From Bacilli bacterium (GTDB lineage Bacteria; Bacillota_I; Bacilli_A; RF39; UBA660), in NCBI GenBank assembly GCA_016293205.1, contig JAEDES010000025.1:1-14793 (forward strand): a stretch of 14,793 nt of DNA, read 5' to 3'. Under the pieces are notes generated by a model. That model searched no databases. It worked only from the letters and a program-made list of their open reading frames with translations, and was not told where the DNA came from. Every line of letters begins with the position of its first letter. The first letter of the stretch is position 1. Made by a program: the position numbers and the translations under genes. This document shows, in pieces, positions 6,702 to 14,220 of this stretch.

Positions 6702-9033
6702 ACAATTCTTCCCATTTCCAATCCTTTACATATGGTAAATCTTCACCATATTCATGGATATATTTTTTATGTTGTTCTAACATTTCATTGCACCAATCTA
6801 CTAATGCTTTTGATGTATCTTTATATCTAGGAATTTCTTTTAAAGCAGCTATTACTAAATTGAATCTATCAATCTCATTTTGAACTCTAATATCAAATGT
6901 TGTAGTAATAGTTCCTTCTTCTTTATAACCATGTACATGTAAATTTCTATTTTCTCTCTTATATGTTAATTGATGTATTAATGAAGGATATCCATGGAAA
7001 TTAAAGATAATTGGTTTATTTTTAGTAAATATCTCATTATATTCTTCATCAGTTAATCCATGTGGATGTGTTTTATCTGATTGTAATTTCATTAAATCTA
7101 CTACATTAACTACTCTAACTTTAATTCCTTTTACATATCTTCTTAATATATCAACAGCTGCAATTGTTTCAAGGGTTGGTGTTTCTCCACAACATGCCAT
7201 AATAACATCTGGATTACCTCCATCATTACTACAAAAATCCCAAACACCTAATCCTTTCTCACAATGAACTTTAGCTTGTTCTCTATTTAACCATTGTGGT
7301 CTAGGATGTTTAGATGCAACAATAACATTTATATAGTTTTTACTCTTAATACAATGATCAAAGCATGATAATAAACAGTTAGTATCTGGAGGTAAATACA
7401 TTCTAACTACATCAGCTTTCTTAGTAACTAAATGATTTAAAAATCCTGGATCTTGATGAGTATACCCGTTATGATCTTGTTGGAATACGTGTGATACTAA
7501 CATGTAGTTAAGAGAAGCAATTGGTGCTCTCCAAGGAATTTGATTACACACTTTTAACCATTTAGCATGTTGACTAGCCATTGAATCGACTATTCTAACA
7601 AAAGCTTCATAACTATGAATGAATCCATGTCTACCAGTTAATAAATATCCCTCTAACATACCTTGACATAAATGTTCTGATAAATATGCATCCATTACTC
7701 TTCCTTTAGGATCTAAATATTCATCATTCTTTAATGTCTTGAAATTCCATGTTCTATTTTCTTTTTCAAAAACATGATTAAATCTATTAGATAATGCTTC
7801 ATCAGGTCCAAATATTCTAAAGTTATTATTCTTATCATTAAGAACAAATAAATCTCTAATATAATGACCTAATTGCATAGTATCTTGACTTACTATTTCT
7901 CCTGGTTTCTTAATTTCTAAAGTATAATTTTGCCAATTAGGAGTAATTATATCTTTTAGTAATAAACCTCCATTTGCATAATTACTAGCACCCATACACT
8001 TACTAGGTGGTGGACAAAGTTCTTTTAATTCTTTAATAAGACTACCCTTATTATCAAATAATTCATCTGCTTTATAACTCTTTAACCATTTTTCTAATTG
8101 TTTTAAAGTATCAGGATTATTTCTATCAATTACAATTGGTACTTGATGTGCTCTAAAACTTCCTTCTACTTTTTTACCATCAACTTCTTTTGGACCAGTC
8201 CATCCTTTTGGAGTAGTTAAAACAATCATTGGATAATCTCCAGATCCTGTCTTTTTTAACTTCTCTATATCTTTAACTACTTTATCCATAACTTTAGCCA
8301 TCTTATCATGCATTTTCTTAGAATCACTACCAGATACAAAATAAGGTTTCCATCCATATCCAAAGAAAAAATTATCAATTTCAGTTTCAGTCATTCTACC
8401 AAATACAGTAGGATTTGCAATCTTATATCCATTTCTATGAAGTATTGGTAAAACAACACCATCAGTCTTCTTATTTAAAAATTTATTAATATGCCAAGCA
8501 CATGCTAAAGGACCAGTTTCTGCTTCTCCATCGCCAACAACACATGCCGCAATTAAATCTTTATTATCAAGTACTGCTCCAGCAGCATGAGATAAACTAT
8601 ATCCTAATTCTCCACCTTCATGAATAGATCCAGGTGTCTCAGGAGCAACATGTGATGATACTCCTCCAGGAAAACTAAACTGCTTACATAATTTTTTTAA
8701 TCCTTCTTCATCTTCTGTTATTTCTGGATAAAATTTAGAATATACTCCTTCTAAATAATTATTTGCAATCATTGCTTGACCACCATGTCCAGGCCCAGAA
8801 ATATAAATCATTTTTAAATTATGTTTCTTAATCGCACGATTTAAATGCATATAAATAAAGTTTTGTCCTGGTGCAGTTCCCCAATGTCCAACTACATTAG
8901 GTTTTATATCTTTAAAAGTTAATTCACGCCTTAAAAGTGGATTATCAAGTAAATATAATTGAGCTACTGATAAATAATTTAATGCTCTAAAATACATGTC
9001 TAATTTATTAATTTCTTTTTTTGTTAGTGCCAT
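6700..9033 (-). CDS. xfp: Xylulose-5-phosphate/fructose-6-phosphate phosphoketolase
   Basis: A thiamine-diphosphate enzyme that cleaves xylulose 5-phosphate (and often fructose 6-phosphate) with phosphate into acetyl phosphate plus glyceraldehyde 3-phosphate or erythrose 4-phosphate. At 777 residues it is of normal length. Signature stretches: VVGHWGTAPGQNF (47-59), ISGPGHGGQA (78-87), FPGGVSSHVAPETPGSIHEG (121-140), the ThDP motif GDGEAETG (167-174), and ILHRNGYKIANPT beyond 190; the C-terminal half has FQQDHNGYTHQDPG. Substrate preference cannot be told from these motifs. The ATG is preceded by GGGGAG. The gene is monocistronic between its own promoter and a strong terminator. It implies carbon flow through a phosphoketolase route with acetyl phosphate as an energy source; no acetate kinase gene is in view. 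Confidence 0.97.
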   Translation of the reverse strand: MALTKKEINKLDMYFRALNYLSVAQLYLLDNPLLRRELTFKDIKPNVVGHWGTAPGQNFIYMHLNRAIKKHNLKMIYISGPGHGGQAMIANNYLEGVYSKFYPEITEDEEGLKKLCKQFSFPGGVSSHVAPETPGSIHEGGELGYSLSHAAGAVLDNKDLIAACVVGDGEAETGPLACAWHINKFLNKKTDGVVLPILHRNGYKIANPTVFGRMTETEIDNFFFGYGWKPYFVSGSDSKKMHDKMAKVMDKVVKDIEKLKKTGSGDYPMIVLTTPKGWTGPKEVDGKKVEGSFRAHQVPIVIDRNNPDTLKQLEKWLKSYKADELFDNKGSLIKELKELCPPPSKCMGASNYANGGLLLKDIITPNWQNYTLEIKKPGEIVSQDTMQLGHYIRDLFVLNDKNNNFRIFGPDEALSNRFNHVFEKENRTWNFKTLKNDEYLDPKGRVMDAYLSEHLCQGMLEGYLLTGRHGFIHSYEAFVRIVDSMASQHAKWLKVCNQIPWRAPIASLNYMLVSHVFQQDHNGYTHQDPGFLNHLVTKKADVVRMYLPPDTNCLLSCFDHCIKSKNYINVIVASKHPRPQWLNREQAKVHCEKGLGVWDFCSNDGGNPDVIMACCGETPTLETIAAVDILRRYVKGIKVRVVNVVDLMKLQSDKTHPHGLTDEEYNEIFTKNKPIIFNFHGYPSLIHQLTYKRENRNLHVHGYKEEGTITTTFDIRVQNEIDRFNLVIAALKEIPRYKDTSKALVDWCNEMLEQHKKYIHEYGEDLPYVKDWKWEEL

Positions 9034-9059
9034 ACTATTCTCCCCAATCTTATAAAATA

Positions 9060-9088
9060 ATTATATATCAAAACATTTTTTTAAACAA
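9060..9088 (-). promoter_or_regulatory. Promoter of the phosphoketolase gene
   Basis: On the minus strand TTGTTT (9083-9088) and a perfect TATAAT (9060-9065) are separated by 17 bases. The -35 keeps only TTG. It lies directly downstream of the terminator at 9090-9116. Confidence 0.6.
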
Positions 9089-9089
9089 C

Positions 9090-9116
9090 AAAAAAACTTC
9101 CCTTAAAGGAAGTTTT
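9090..9116 (-). terminator. Intrinsic terminator after the broken small gene
   Basis: On the minus strand AAAACTTCC and GGAAGTTTT form a 9-bp stem around TTTAAG, followed by a run of seven Ts. It ends the unit starting near 9450, showing that this 470-base gap between long genes has its own transcription unit. Confidence 0.8.
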
Positions 9117-9138
9117 GATATTATATCTTTTTAACATA

Positions 9139-9426
9139 CTAAATACCAGCATTATTTATGTCTTCTCTAATAATTTCAGATTCATAAATGATATTATCCG
9201 AATCATTATAATCAAGACTTTCTAATTGTAAACCAGATAATTGACTTTCTTGAATAAAACTTACTAATATATTAATTCCTGTAAGTTCAGTTAAAATATT
9301 AATAATAGATTTACAAAATTCAAATAAAACCTCATCAATTTCAATAACTGTCTATATAATATTAACAAATATATTTGAATCCTTTTCTTTCATAACATAT
9401 AAATTAAAAATAACTAATTTTGTCAA
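9139..9426 (-). pseudogene. Small gene interrupted by one in-frame TAG
   Basis: Reading from TTG at 9424-9426 gives 24 codons (MTKLVIFNLYVMKEKDSN...), a TAG at 9352-9354, then 70 open codons in the same frame (TVIEIDEVLFEFCKSII... to ...IREDINNAGI) and a final TAG at 9139-9141. An in-frame ATG at 9391-9393 lacks a ribosome binding site, while the TTG follows AAAGGGA at a slightly short distance. No ATG, GTG or TTG occurs in frame after the internal TAG, so the second part cannot easily be made alone. Promoter upstream and terminator downstream are both intact. TAG ends htpG and the 751-residue gene, so it is a true stop here. Most likely a recent nonsense mutation (for example CAG to TAG) in an unrecognised small protein; sequencing error is an alternative. 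Confidence 0.6.
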
Positions 9427-9447
9427 TTTATCCCTTTCAAAATTGAC
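9422..9447 (-). promoter_or_regulatory. Inverted repeat over the start of the broken small gene
   Basis: GTCAATTT (9422-9429) and AAATTGAC (9440-9447) form a perfect 8-bp inverted repeat with a 10-base loop. In the minus-strand transcript the loop carries the AAAGGGA ribosome binding site and the 3' arm contains the TTG start, so the hairpin could control translation; as DNA it could be an operator 8-30 bases downstream of the -10. Confidence 0.5.
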
Positions 9448-9453
9448 GCATAA

Positions 9454-9462
9454 ATTATACCA
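9454..9462 (-). promoter_or_regulatory. Extended -10 promoter of the broken small gene
   Basis: TGGTATAAT on the minus strand is a perfect TGnTATAAT extended -10 element. No good -35 is visible in the T-rich sequence upstream, which is the tail of the htpG terminator. Confidence 0.55.
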
Positions 9463-9480
9463 CAAAATGCCAAAAAATTA

Positions 9481-9509
9481 AAAAAATAGAGTGATTTCTC
9501 ACTCTATTT
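9481..9509 (-). terminator. Intrinsic terminator of htpG
   Basis: On the minus strand AAATAGAGTGA and TCACTCTATTT form a perfect 11-bp stem with a GAAA tetraloop, followed by a T-rich tail. The upstream arm includes the TAG stop of htpG. Confidence 0.85.
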
Positions 9510-11387
9510 AGATATAACTTCACATATTAAATTAGATATTTCTGTTGGATCTTCTATTGGAAGTCCTGCAATCATTCTAGCTTCACTATATAAAATCTTA
9601 GTATATTTATCAAATGATTCTTTATCAGATGCATAAAGATCTTTTAACTTCTTACTAATTGGATGTTTTTCATTAACTTCAAGTATCATTTCAGCTTTAA
9701 CTCCTAAATCATTAGGCATTGCATCAAATACTTTTTGCATCTCAATTGAAATATCTCCTTTAGTAGTTAAACATACCGGATGACTCTTAAGTTTCTTAGA
9801 TAATTTAACTTCTTTTACATCGTCTCCAATAACTTCTAACATCGCATCTAACATATCTTTAGATTCTTCATTTACTTTTTTAACTTCTTCTTTTTCTTCA
9901 TCAGATTCAAGTCCTAAATCTTCATTTTCTACATTTGCAAACTTCTTACCTTCATATTCTTGAATTGCAGTAATACAGAACTCATCCACATATTCAGTTA
10001 AATATAAAATATCAAAATCTTTATCTTTAACTTGTTCTACTTGAGGAAGTTTATCAATTTTACTTATAGATGAACCAGCAGCATAATAAATCTTCTCTTG
10101 TCCATCTTTCATATTTTCAACATATTCTTTTAAAGTAATAAGTTTATCTTTCTTAGAAGAATAAAACATTACTAAATCTTTTAATTTATCTCTATCAGCT
10201 CCAAAGTTATTATAAACTCCATACTTTAATTGAACACCAAATGTTTTAAAAAATGAAATATAATTATCTCTATCATCTTTTAATAAAGTCTCTAATTCTT
10301 TACGGATTTTACTTTCAACGTTTTTCGCAATAAGTTTTAAATTATTAGACTCTTGTAACACTTCTCTAGAAATATTAAGTGATAAATCCTCACTATCAAC
10401 TACCCCTCTTACAAAAGCAAAATAATCAGGTAATAAATCAGGACATTTATCCATAATTAATACTCCATTTGAATAAAGACTTAATCCTTTTTCATAATTT
10501 TGAGTAAAGAAATCATATGGAGCATGACTTGGTATAAATAATAATGATTTATATGAACACATACCTTCTACTGAAGAAGAAATTACTTTTAATGGTTTAT
10601 CAAAATCATTAAATTTATCCATATAGAAATTATCATAATCTTCGTCTTTTATATCATTCTTATTTTTCTTCCAAATAGGAATCATACTATTTAAAGTTTC
10701 TGTTTCTTTTATATCTTCATATTCATGTTTTTCTTCATCTTTCATATGATGATGAGTAACTTCCATTTTAATAGGAAAACTAATATAATCAGAATATTTT
10801 TTAACTAATCTCTTTAATTCATATTCATCTAAATACTTAGAATATTCATATTCTTCTGTATCTTCTTTAATATAAAGAGTAATTTCAGTACCAACATCAT
10901 CTTTCTTACATTTATCTATTGTATACCCATCTACTCCTTCACTTTCCCATACATAAGCATCTTTAGAATTATAACTCTTAGTCTTAACAACAATTCTATC
11001 ACTTACCATAAATGCAGAATAAAATCCTACACCAAATTGTCCAATAATATCAACTTTTTCTTCATTAGTCATATTATCTTTAAAAGCAAGCGATCCACTC
11101 TTTGCAATAGTCCCAAGATTTTCTTCTAATTCTTCTTTTGTCATACCACAACCACTATCAGTAATTGTAATAGTTCTTTCATCCTTATTAAATGCTAAAT
11201 GTATTAATAAATTATCTTTATCAACTTTAACTTTTTCATCAGTTAAGCTACGATAATATAACTTATCTAATGCATCACTAGCATTACTAATAAGCTCTCT
11301 TAAAAATATATCTTTATTTGTATAAATTGAATTAATCATTAAATCAAGTAATCTTCTTGACTCTGATTTAAACTCTTTCTTTTCCAT
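9504..11387 (-). CDS. htpG: Chaperone protein HtpG (Hsp90)
   Basis: Cytosolic ATP-dependent Hsp90 chaperone, 627 residues, full length. The N-terminal GHKL ATPase domain shows LRELISNASDALDK with Glu31 and Asn35, DSGCGM with Asp77, GTIAKSG in the lid, and GQFGVGFYSAFMV (116-128). The middle domain has LFIPSHAPYDFF and SLNISREVLQE with the Arg expected to contact ATP phosphate. An acidic stretch around 490-515 (NEDLGLESDEEKEE) precedes the C-terminal dimerisation domain. There is no MEEVD tail, as normal for bacteria. The ATG follows TAGGAGATG. It is monocistronic, with a CIRCE operator over its promoter, so probably repressed by HrcA and induced by heat; in Bacillus subtilis htpG is not HrcA-controlled. 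Confidence 0.98.
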   Translation of the reverse strand: MEKKEFKSESRRLLDLMINSIYTNKDIFLRELISNASDALDKLYYRSLTDEKVKVDKDNLLIHLAFNKDERTITITDSGCGMTKEELEENLGTIAKSGSLAFKDNMTNEEKVDIIGQFGVGFYSAFMVSDRIVVKTKSYNSKDAYVWESEGVDGYTIDKCKKDDVGTEITLYIKEDTEEYEYSKYLDEYELKRLVKKYSDYISFPIKMEVTHHHMKDEEKHEYEDIKETETLNSMIPIWKKNKNDIKDEDYDNFYMDKFNDFDKPLKVISSSVEGMCSYKSLLFIPSHAPYDFFTQNYEKGLSLYSNGVLIMDKCPDLLPDYFAFVRGVVDSEDLSLNISREVLQESNNLKLIAKNVESKIRKELETLLKDDRDNYISFFKTFGVQLKYGVYNNFGADRDKLKDLVMFYSSKKDKLITLKEYVENMKDGQEKIYYAAGSSISKIDKLPQVEQVKDKDFDILYLTEYVDEFCITAIQEYEGKKFANVENEDLGLESDEEKEEVKKVNEESKDMLDAMLEVIGDDVKEVKLSKKLKSHPVCLTTKGDISIEMQKVFDAMPNDLGVKAEMILEVNEKHPISKKLKDLYASDKESFDKYTKILYSEARMIAGLPIEDPTEISNLICEVISK

Positions 11388-11408
11388 TTTTTCATCTCCT
11401 ATAACTTA

Positions 11409-11437
11409 GATATACCACTAATTTTAGCACAAGTCAA
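11409..11437 (-). promoter_or_regulatory. htpG promoter
   Basis: On the minus strand TTGACT (11432-11437) is 17 bases from TATATC (11409-11414), with TGG extending the -10. The -35 lies within the central spacer of the CIRCE operator, so a bound HrcA would block polymerase directly. Confidence 0.7.
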
Positions 11438-11450
11438 TAGAGAGTGCTAA
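11424..11450. promoter_or_regulatory. CIRCE operator (HrcA binding site)
   Basis: TTAGCACAA, nine bases, GAGTGCTAA: the full 27-base CIRCE layout (TTAGCACTC-N9-GAGTGCTAA). The right arm is perfect; the left arm differs only in its last two bases (AA for TC). Its place over the htpG -35 supports a functional role. Confidence 0.88.
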
Positions 11451-11476
11451 AAACACATAATTTTCACATTTTTCAT

Positions 11477-11505
11477 TAGAAATTAATTTTTTTATTTGAT
11501 AAAAT
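11477..11505 (+). promoter_or_regulatory. Possible promoter of the CarD-family gene
   Basis: TAGAAA (11477-11482) and TAAAAT (11500-11505) are 17 bases apart; an overlapping TATAAC lies at 11505-11510. Either would start the transcript right at the leader hairpin. Confidence 0.4.
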
Positions 11506-11516
11506 ATAACTACAAC

Positions 11517-11564
11517 GAGTAGCTGTAATGGTGTAAGTCCAGTTGATACAGCTACTCTTTTTTT
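11517..11564 (+). terminator. Leader hairpin with U-tract before the CarD-family gene (attenuator-like)
   Basis: GAGTAGCTGTA (11517-11527) and TACAGCTACTC (11547-11557) form a perfect 11-bp stem around a 19-base loop, followed directly by seven Ts (11558-11564). This is a textbook terminator shape, yet it lies in the leader; the GGAAGG ribosome binding site begins five bases after the T run. It may attenuate the downstream gene or end a very short RNA. I see no known riboswitch or T-box sequence; the loop holds a two-codon ATG-GTG-TAA that is probably chance. Confidence 0.65.
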
Positions 11565-11579
11565 GAAAGGAAGGTACAT

Positions 11580-12053
11580 ATGTATAAAATTAATGATTAT
11601 TTAGTATACAAAAAAGATGTTTGTATAATTTCTAATATAGAAGAAAAAAATAATATAACATATTATATTCTTCACCCATTAAGAGATAAAAGTCTAAAGA
11701 TAGCTCTCCCTACTACATCAGATAAAATTAGAGATTTAATAACTAAAGAAGAAATAGATAATTTAATAAAAATATCTAAAGATATCCCTCTAATAGAATG
11801 TGATAAAAAATATATAGAAGCAGAATACAAAAGATTACTTCAAGATCCAACATATGAAAATATTATTAAAGTAATAAAAACTTCTTATACTAGAAATAAA
11901 CTTCGTCAAGAACAAAACAAAAAAACATCAGAAAAAGATACTAAGTACTTTAACTTAGCTGAAGAATTCTTATATAATGAATTATCAATTACCCTAAATT
12001 TATCTTATGAAGAAACAAAAGAATTTTTTATAAATCAAATATCTAATCAGTAA
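11580..12053 (+). CDS. CarD/CdnL-family transcription regulator
   Basis: A 157-residue protein with the CarD_CdnL_TRCF layout: an N-terminal RNA-polymerase-interacting domain (MYKINDYLVYKKDVCIISNI, then TYYILHPLRDKSLKIALPT, about 1-50) followed by a helical C-terminal part (YKRLLQDPTYENIIKVIKT and YFNLAEEFLYNELSITLNLS). Family members bind the polymerase beta subunit and tune promoter opening, including at rRNA promoters. The family motif spacing fits, but the N-terminal domain is more Lys/Ile-rich and less Gly-rich than typical, so the call is good but not certain. ATG follows GAAAGGAAGG. It is the only complete plus-strand gene, divergent from htpG and ending at a bidirectional terminator shared with the convergent rhodanese gene. 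Confidence 0.82.
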   Translation: MYKINDYLVYKKDVCIISNIEEKNNITYYILHPLRDKSLKIALPTTSDKIRDLITKEEIDNLIKISKDIPLIECDKKYIEAEYKRLLQDPTYENIIKVIKTSYTRNKLRQEQNKKTSEKDTKYFNLAEEFLYNELSITLNLSYEETKEFFINQISNQ

Positions 12054-12080
12054 AAAAAGACCAATGGTCTTTTTATTTTT
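12054..12080. terminator. Bidirectional terminator between convergent genes
   Basis: AAAAAGACC and GGTCTTTTT form a 9-bp stem with an AAT loop, with T runs on both strands (TATTTTT on plus, TTTTTTTA on minus). It serves the CarD-family gene and the rhodanese operon, whose stop codon overlaps its edge. Confidence 0.85.
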
Positions 12081-12459
12081 ATTCTTTTACAAGTTCATAT
12101 TCCCAATCAAGAATACCACCCATATTATAAATATATTTATATCCAAGTTTATGTAATTCTCCTGCGGAAGTTAAGCTTCTAGATCCACTTCTACAATATA
12201 CAATTATTTTTTTATCTTTTGGAATATCTATTTCTTTAATATTTGGTAATGGTACATTAACTGCATTCTTAATATGACCACTTCTATATTCTTCAACACT
12301 TCTAACATCAACAATAACATAATCAGGATATTCTTCTATATTTTCACTAATATCATGTACTTGTTTCATAGAAATACTTTCTAATCTTAAACTTTCTTTT
12401 TTACTACAACCAGTTACTAAAACTAATCCTAGTACTAATAATATAACTAATTTTTTCAT
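12079..12459 (-). CDS. Rhodanese-domain lipoprotein
   Basis: A 126-residue membrane-anchored sulfurtransferase-like protein. MKK followed by a hydrophobic run ends in the lipobox LVTGC, with Cys18 as the predicted lipidated residue. The rhodanese domain (about 28-124) shows VIVDVRSVEEYRSGHIKNAV (48-67) and the active-site loop CRSGSRS with Cys89 as the persulfide-forming residue, ending with GGILDWEYE. It is a complete single-domain rhodanese. Substrate unknown; sulfide, thiosulfate or protein persulfide handling at the outer membrane face is possible. It sits 29 bases after the SleC-like gene and is probably last in that operon; the ribosome binding site (TTGGTGAT) is weak. Confidence 0.9.
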   Translation of the reverse strand: MKKLVILLVLGLVLVTGCSKKESLRLESISMKQVHDISENIEEYPDYVIVDVRSVEEYRSGHIKNAVNVPLPNIKEIDIPKDKKIIVYCRSGSRSLTSAGELHKLGYKYIYNMGGILDWEYELVKE

Positions 12460-12488
12460 CTAATCACCAATATTATTTTAACTCATAT

Positions 12489-13832
12489 TTATTCTTTTGA
12501 CAACTCTACTATTCTATACCAGGTACTTGGTCCAACCACTCCATTTACTAAAAGACCATATTTATTTTGAATATATTTAACTGAGTCTTCTGTTAATCTA
12601 TCAAATTCAGAAGAAACTTCTACTCCAGGTATATCACCTTTATTCTTACAAATTATATATAAAAACTTTTGTAAATTTAAAACATCTCTTCCCTTCATCC
12701 CTCTACTTAAATATCTACCTGGAAAAAACTCATCTAAATAAGTAACATATTGATCATCTAAATTATTAATAATTTCTTTATACTTTTCTCTTAATACTTT
12801 CCAAGTTTCTTGATTAACTTCTCCAGTACTTGAAATATTATATTTATTTTGAAATGCAATAACCATCTCTAAAGTATCATCAGTAAATTCATCACCACTA
12901 AGTTCTAAATAAGGAATATCATCATCAAAATATGCAATTGTATTTAAATAATAATTTAATGCTCTAATAAAATTACCTTTATCACCTAAAACTAATTTTT
13001 TTGAAAATACTAGACTCGCTTCTTCTATAGAAATTCCTTCTGAATAAATATCACTTATCTTTTTAACAGCATTATAAATATATTTAATTTTATACCAAGT
13101 ACTCTTATCAACAACACCTGTTACTTTTAAATTAAATACTTCTTGAAACTTCTTAACTGCATCAACCATATCAACAGTAAAATATACACTATCATTTTTT
13201 ATAACAGGAATAGCTGGATAATTTTGACCTATCCTATTTAATTGAATCTTTAACATCTTAACAAAATTTCCACTAGTACCAAGTTCTACATCAAATCCAG
13301 GAAAACTCATTATATTATCTTCAACAGATGCATTATAAATAATATTTATATTATTGCCATAATATTTTTTTAGTATATTAATTGGTCCAAGTCCACTATT
13401 CGCATCACTTACAGTACCCCATTGACTTAATCCACTACATTTAGTAATTCTCCCATCACAATATTGAGCAAATAAAGGTTGTACTTGTCCATCTTTAACT
13501 ATATAGTCATTAAATAATTCATCAACAACCATGCTTATCTTTTCAAAGAATTGTCTATCAACACCAAAACTTTGATCATACTGACTACTAGAAGTAATAT
13601 CAAAATTATATCCAAGTGATCTATACCATTCATTGTAAATTCTATTTAATGCAAAAGATATTATTGCCAGTACATTAGCTTTAATAGAATCAATCGGCCA
13701 ATTAGGATAAATCTCACCAGATGCAACGTTTTTAATATATTCAATAAATGAAACATTAATATTTCTTCCAGCCTCTTCAGGCGAACCAATATGAACAGTA
13801 ATAAAAGTAGGAATAATTGGTGAATTAATCAT
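12489..13832 (-). CDS. SleC/SpoIID-like peptidoglycan hydrolase with three PG-binding repeats
   Basis: A 447-residue protein resembling the mature part of clostridial spore cortex-lytic enzyme SleC and its paralogues. Residues about 8-160 form the SpoIID-like domain: ITVHIGSPEE, FIEYIKNVASGEIYPNWP with Glu40 as the likely catalytic glutamate, ALNRIYNEWYRSLGYNFDIT, and YCDGRITKCSGLSQWG with Cys125 and Cys132 recalling the SpoIID zinc site. Three peptidoglycan-binding domains follow at about 184-250, 282-349 and 376-443, each with a TGxVxxxTW-type end (VTGVVDKSTWYKI, STGEVNQETWKVL, VNGVVGPSTWYRI). As I recall SleC has one such repeat, so this is longer. No signal peptide. Start ATG follows AGGAGAATTCTA and overlaps the preceding stop by eight bases. 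Likely acts on spore cortex or spore wall. Confidence 0.85.
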   Translation of the reverse strand: MINSPIIPTFITVHIGSPEEAGRNINVSFIEYIKNVASGEIYPNWPIDSIKANVLAIISFALNRIYNEWYRSLGYNFDITSSSQYDQSFGVDRQFFEKISMVVDELFNDYIVKDGQVQPLFAQYCDGRITKCSGLSQWGTVSDANSGLGPINILKKYYGNNINIIYNASVEDNIMSFPGFDVELGTSGNFVKMLKIQLNRIGQNYPAIPVIKNDSVYFTVDMVDAVKKFQEVFNLKVTGVVDKSTWYKIKYIYNAVKKISDIYSEGISIEEASLVFSKKLVLGDKGNFIRALNYYLNTIAYFDDDIPYLELSGDEFTDDTLEMVIAFQNKYNISSTGEVNQETWKVLREKYKEIINNLDDQYVTYLDEFFPGRYLSRGMKGRDVLNLQKFLYIICKNKGDIPGVEVSSEFDRLTEDSVKYIQNKYGLLVNGVVGPSTWYRIVELSKE

Positions 13833-14220
13833 TAGAATTCTCCTGTCTCATCTTAACATATTGTAATACTCTAACATCCCCAAACATTCCAATTGAATAA
13901 TTTTTAATTGTCTCATATCCACGAGAAACACATGTTAAATCATATAAAGTATAACTAGGCTCTACATCACTAGCAGTAACTGCTTTAGGAGCAGGTAACA
14001 TTATATCTGATATAATTCCATCACTATCAGTTTTTCCTTCATAAAAGATTACCCTATACTCACCTATATCTTTAGTAACAATTACATCAACATCATCAAT
14101 AGGAATTGCTCCATAAGCAGTAAAAGCTTGTATTTTTAAATATCCTACATCAGGATTATCTAATATAAATTGACTATATAAATTAGTCTTCTTAAACTCT
14201 TCATATGAAATAAAATTCAT
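13825..14220 (-). CDS. SleC prodomain-like beta-sandwich protein (131 aa)
   Basis: A small protein with the pattern of the N-terminal prodomain of clostridial SleC: GYLKIQAFTAYGAIPIDDV, VIFYEGKTDSDGIISDIMLPAP, and YTLYDLTCVSRGYETIKNYS followed by MFGDVRVLQYVKM. This is the carboxypeptidase-regulatory-like beta sandwich often seen joined to the SleC catalytic region in one polypeptide; here it is a separate gene. The two reading frames overlap by eight bases (ATGATTAA). The ATG follows a perfect AAGGAGGT and shares one base with the LysM stop (TAATG). No signal peptide. It may chaperone, inhibit or localise the downstream enzyme. The homology is judged by eye from remembered family sequences. 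Confidence 0.78.
   Translation of the reverse strand: MNFISYEEFKKTNLYSQFILDNPDVGYLKIQAFTAYGAIPIDDVDVIVTKDIGEYRVIFYEGKTDSDGIISDIMLPAPKAVTASDVEPSYTLYDLTCVSRGYETIKNYSIGMFGDVRVLQYVKMRQENSND

Noticed and set aside
9139..9354. The 70 codons after the internal TAG as an independent gene
   Set aside because: There is no in-frame ATG, GTG or TTG and no ribosome binding site after the TAG.
11528..11536. Two-codon ORF ATG-GTG-TAA in the carD leader loop as a leader peptide
   Set aside because: No convincing ribosome binding site; such triplets are expected by chance.
11517..11564. T-box, fluoride or other known riboswitch in the carD leader
   Set aside because: None of the conserved sequences I know for these classes is present; only a single long hairpin with a T-tract is seen.
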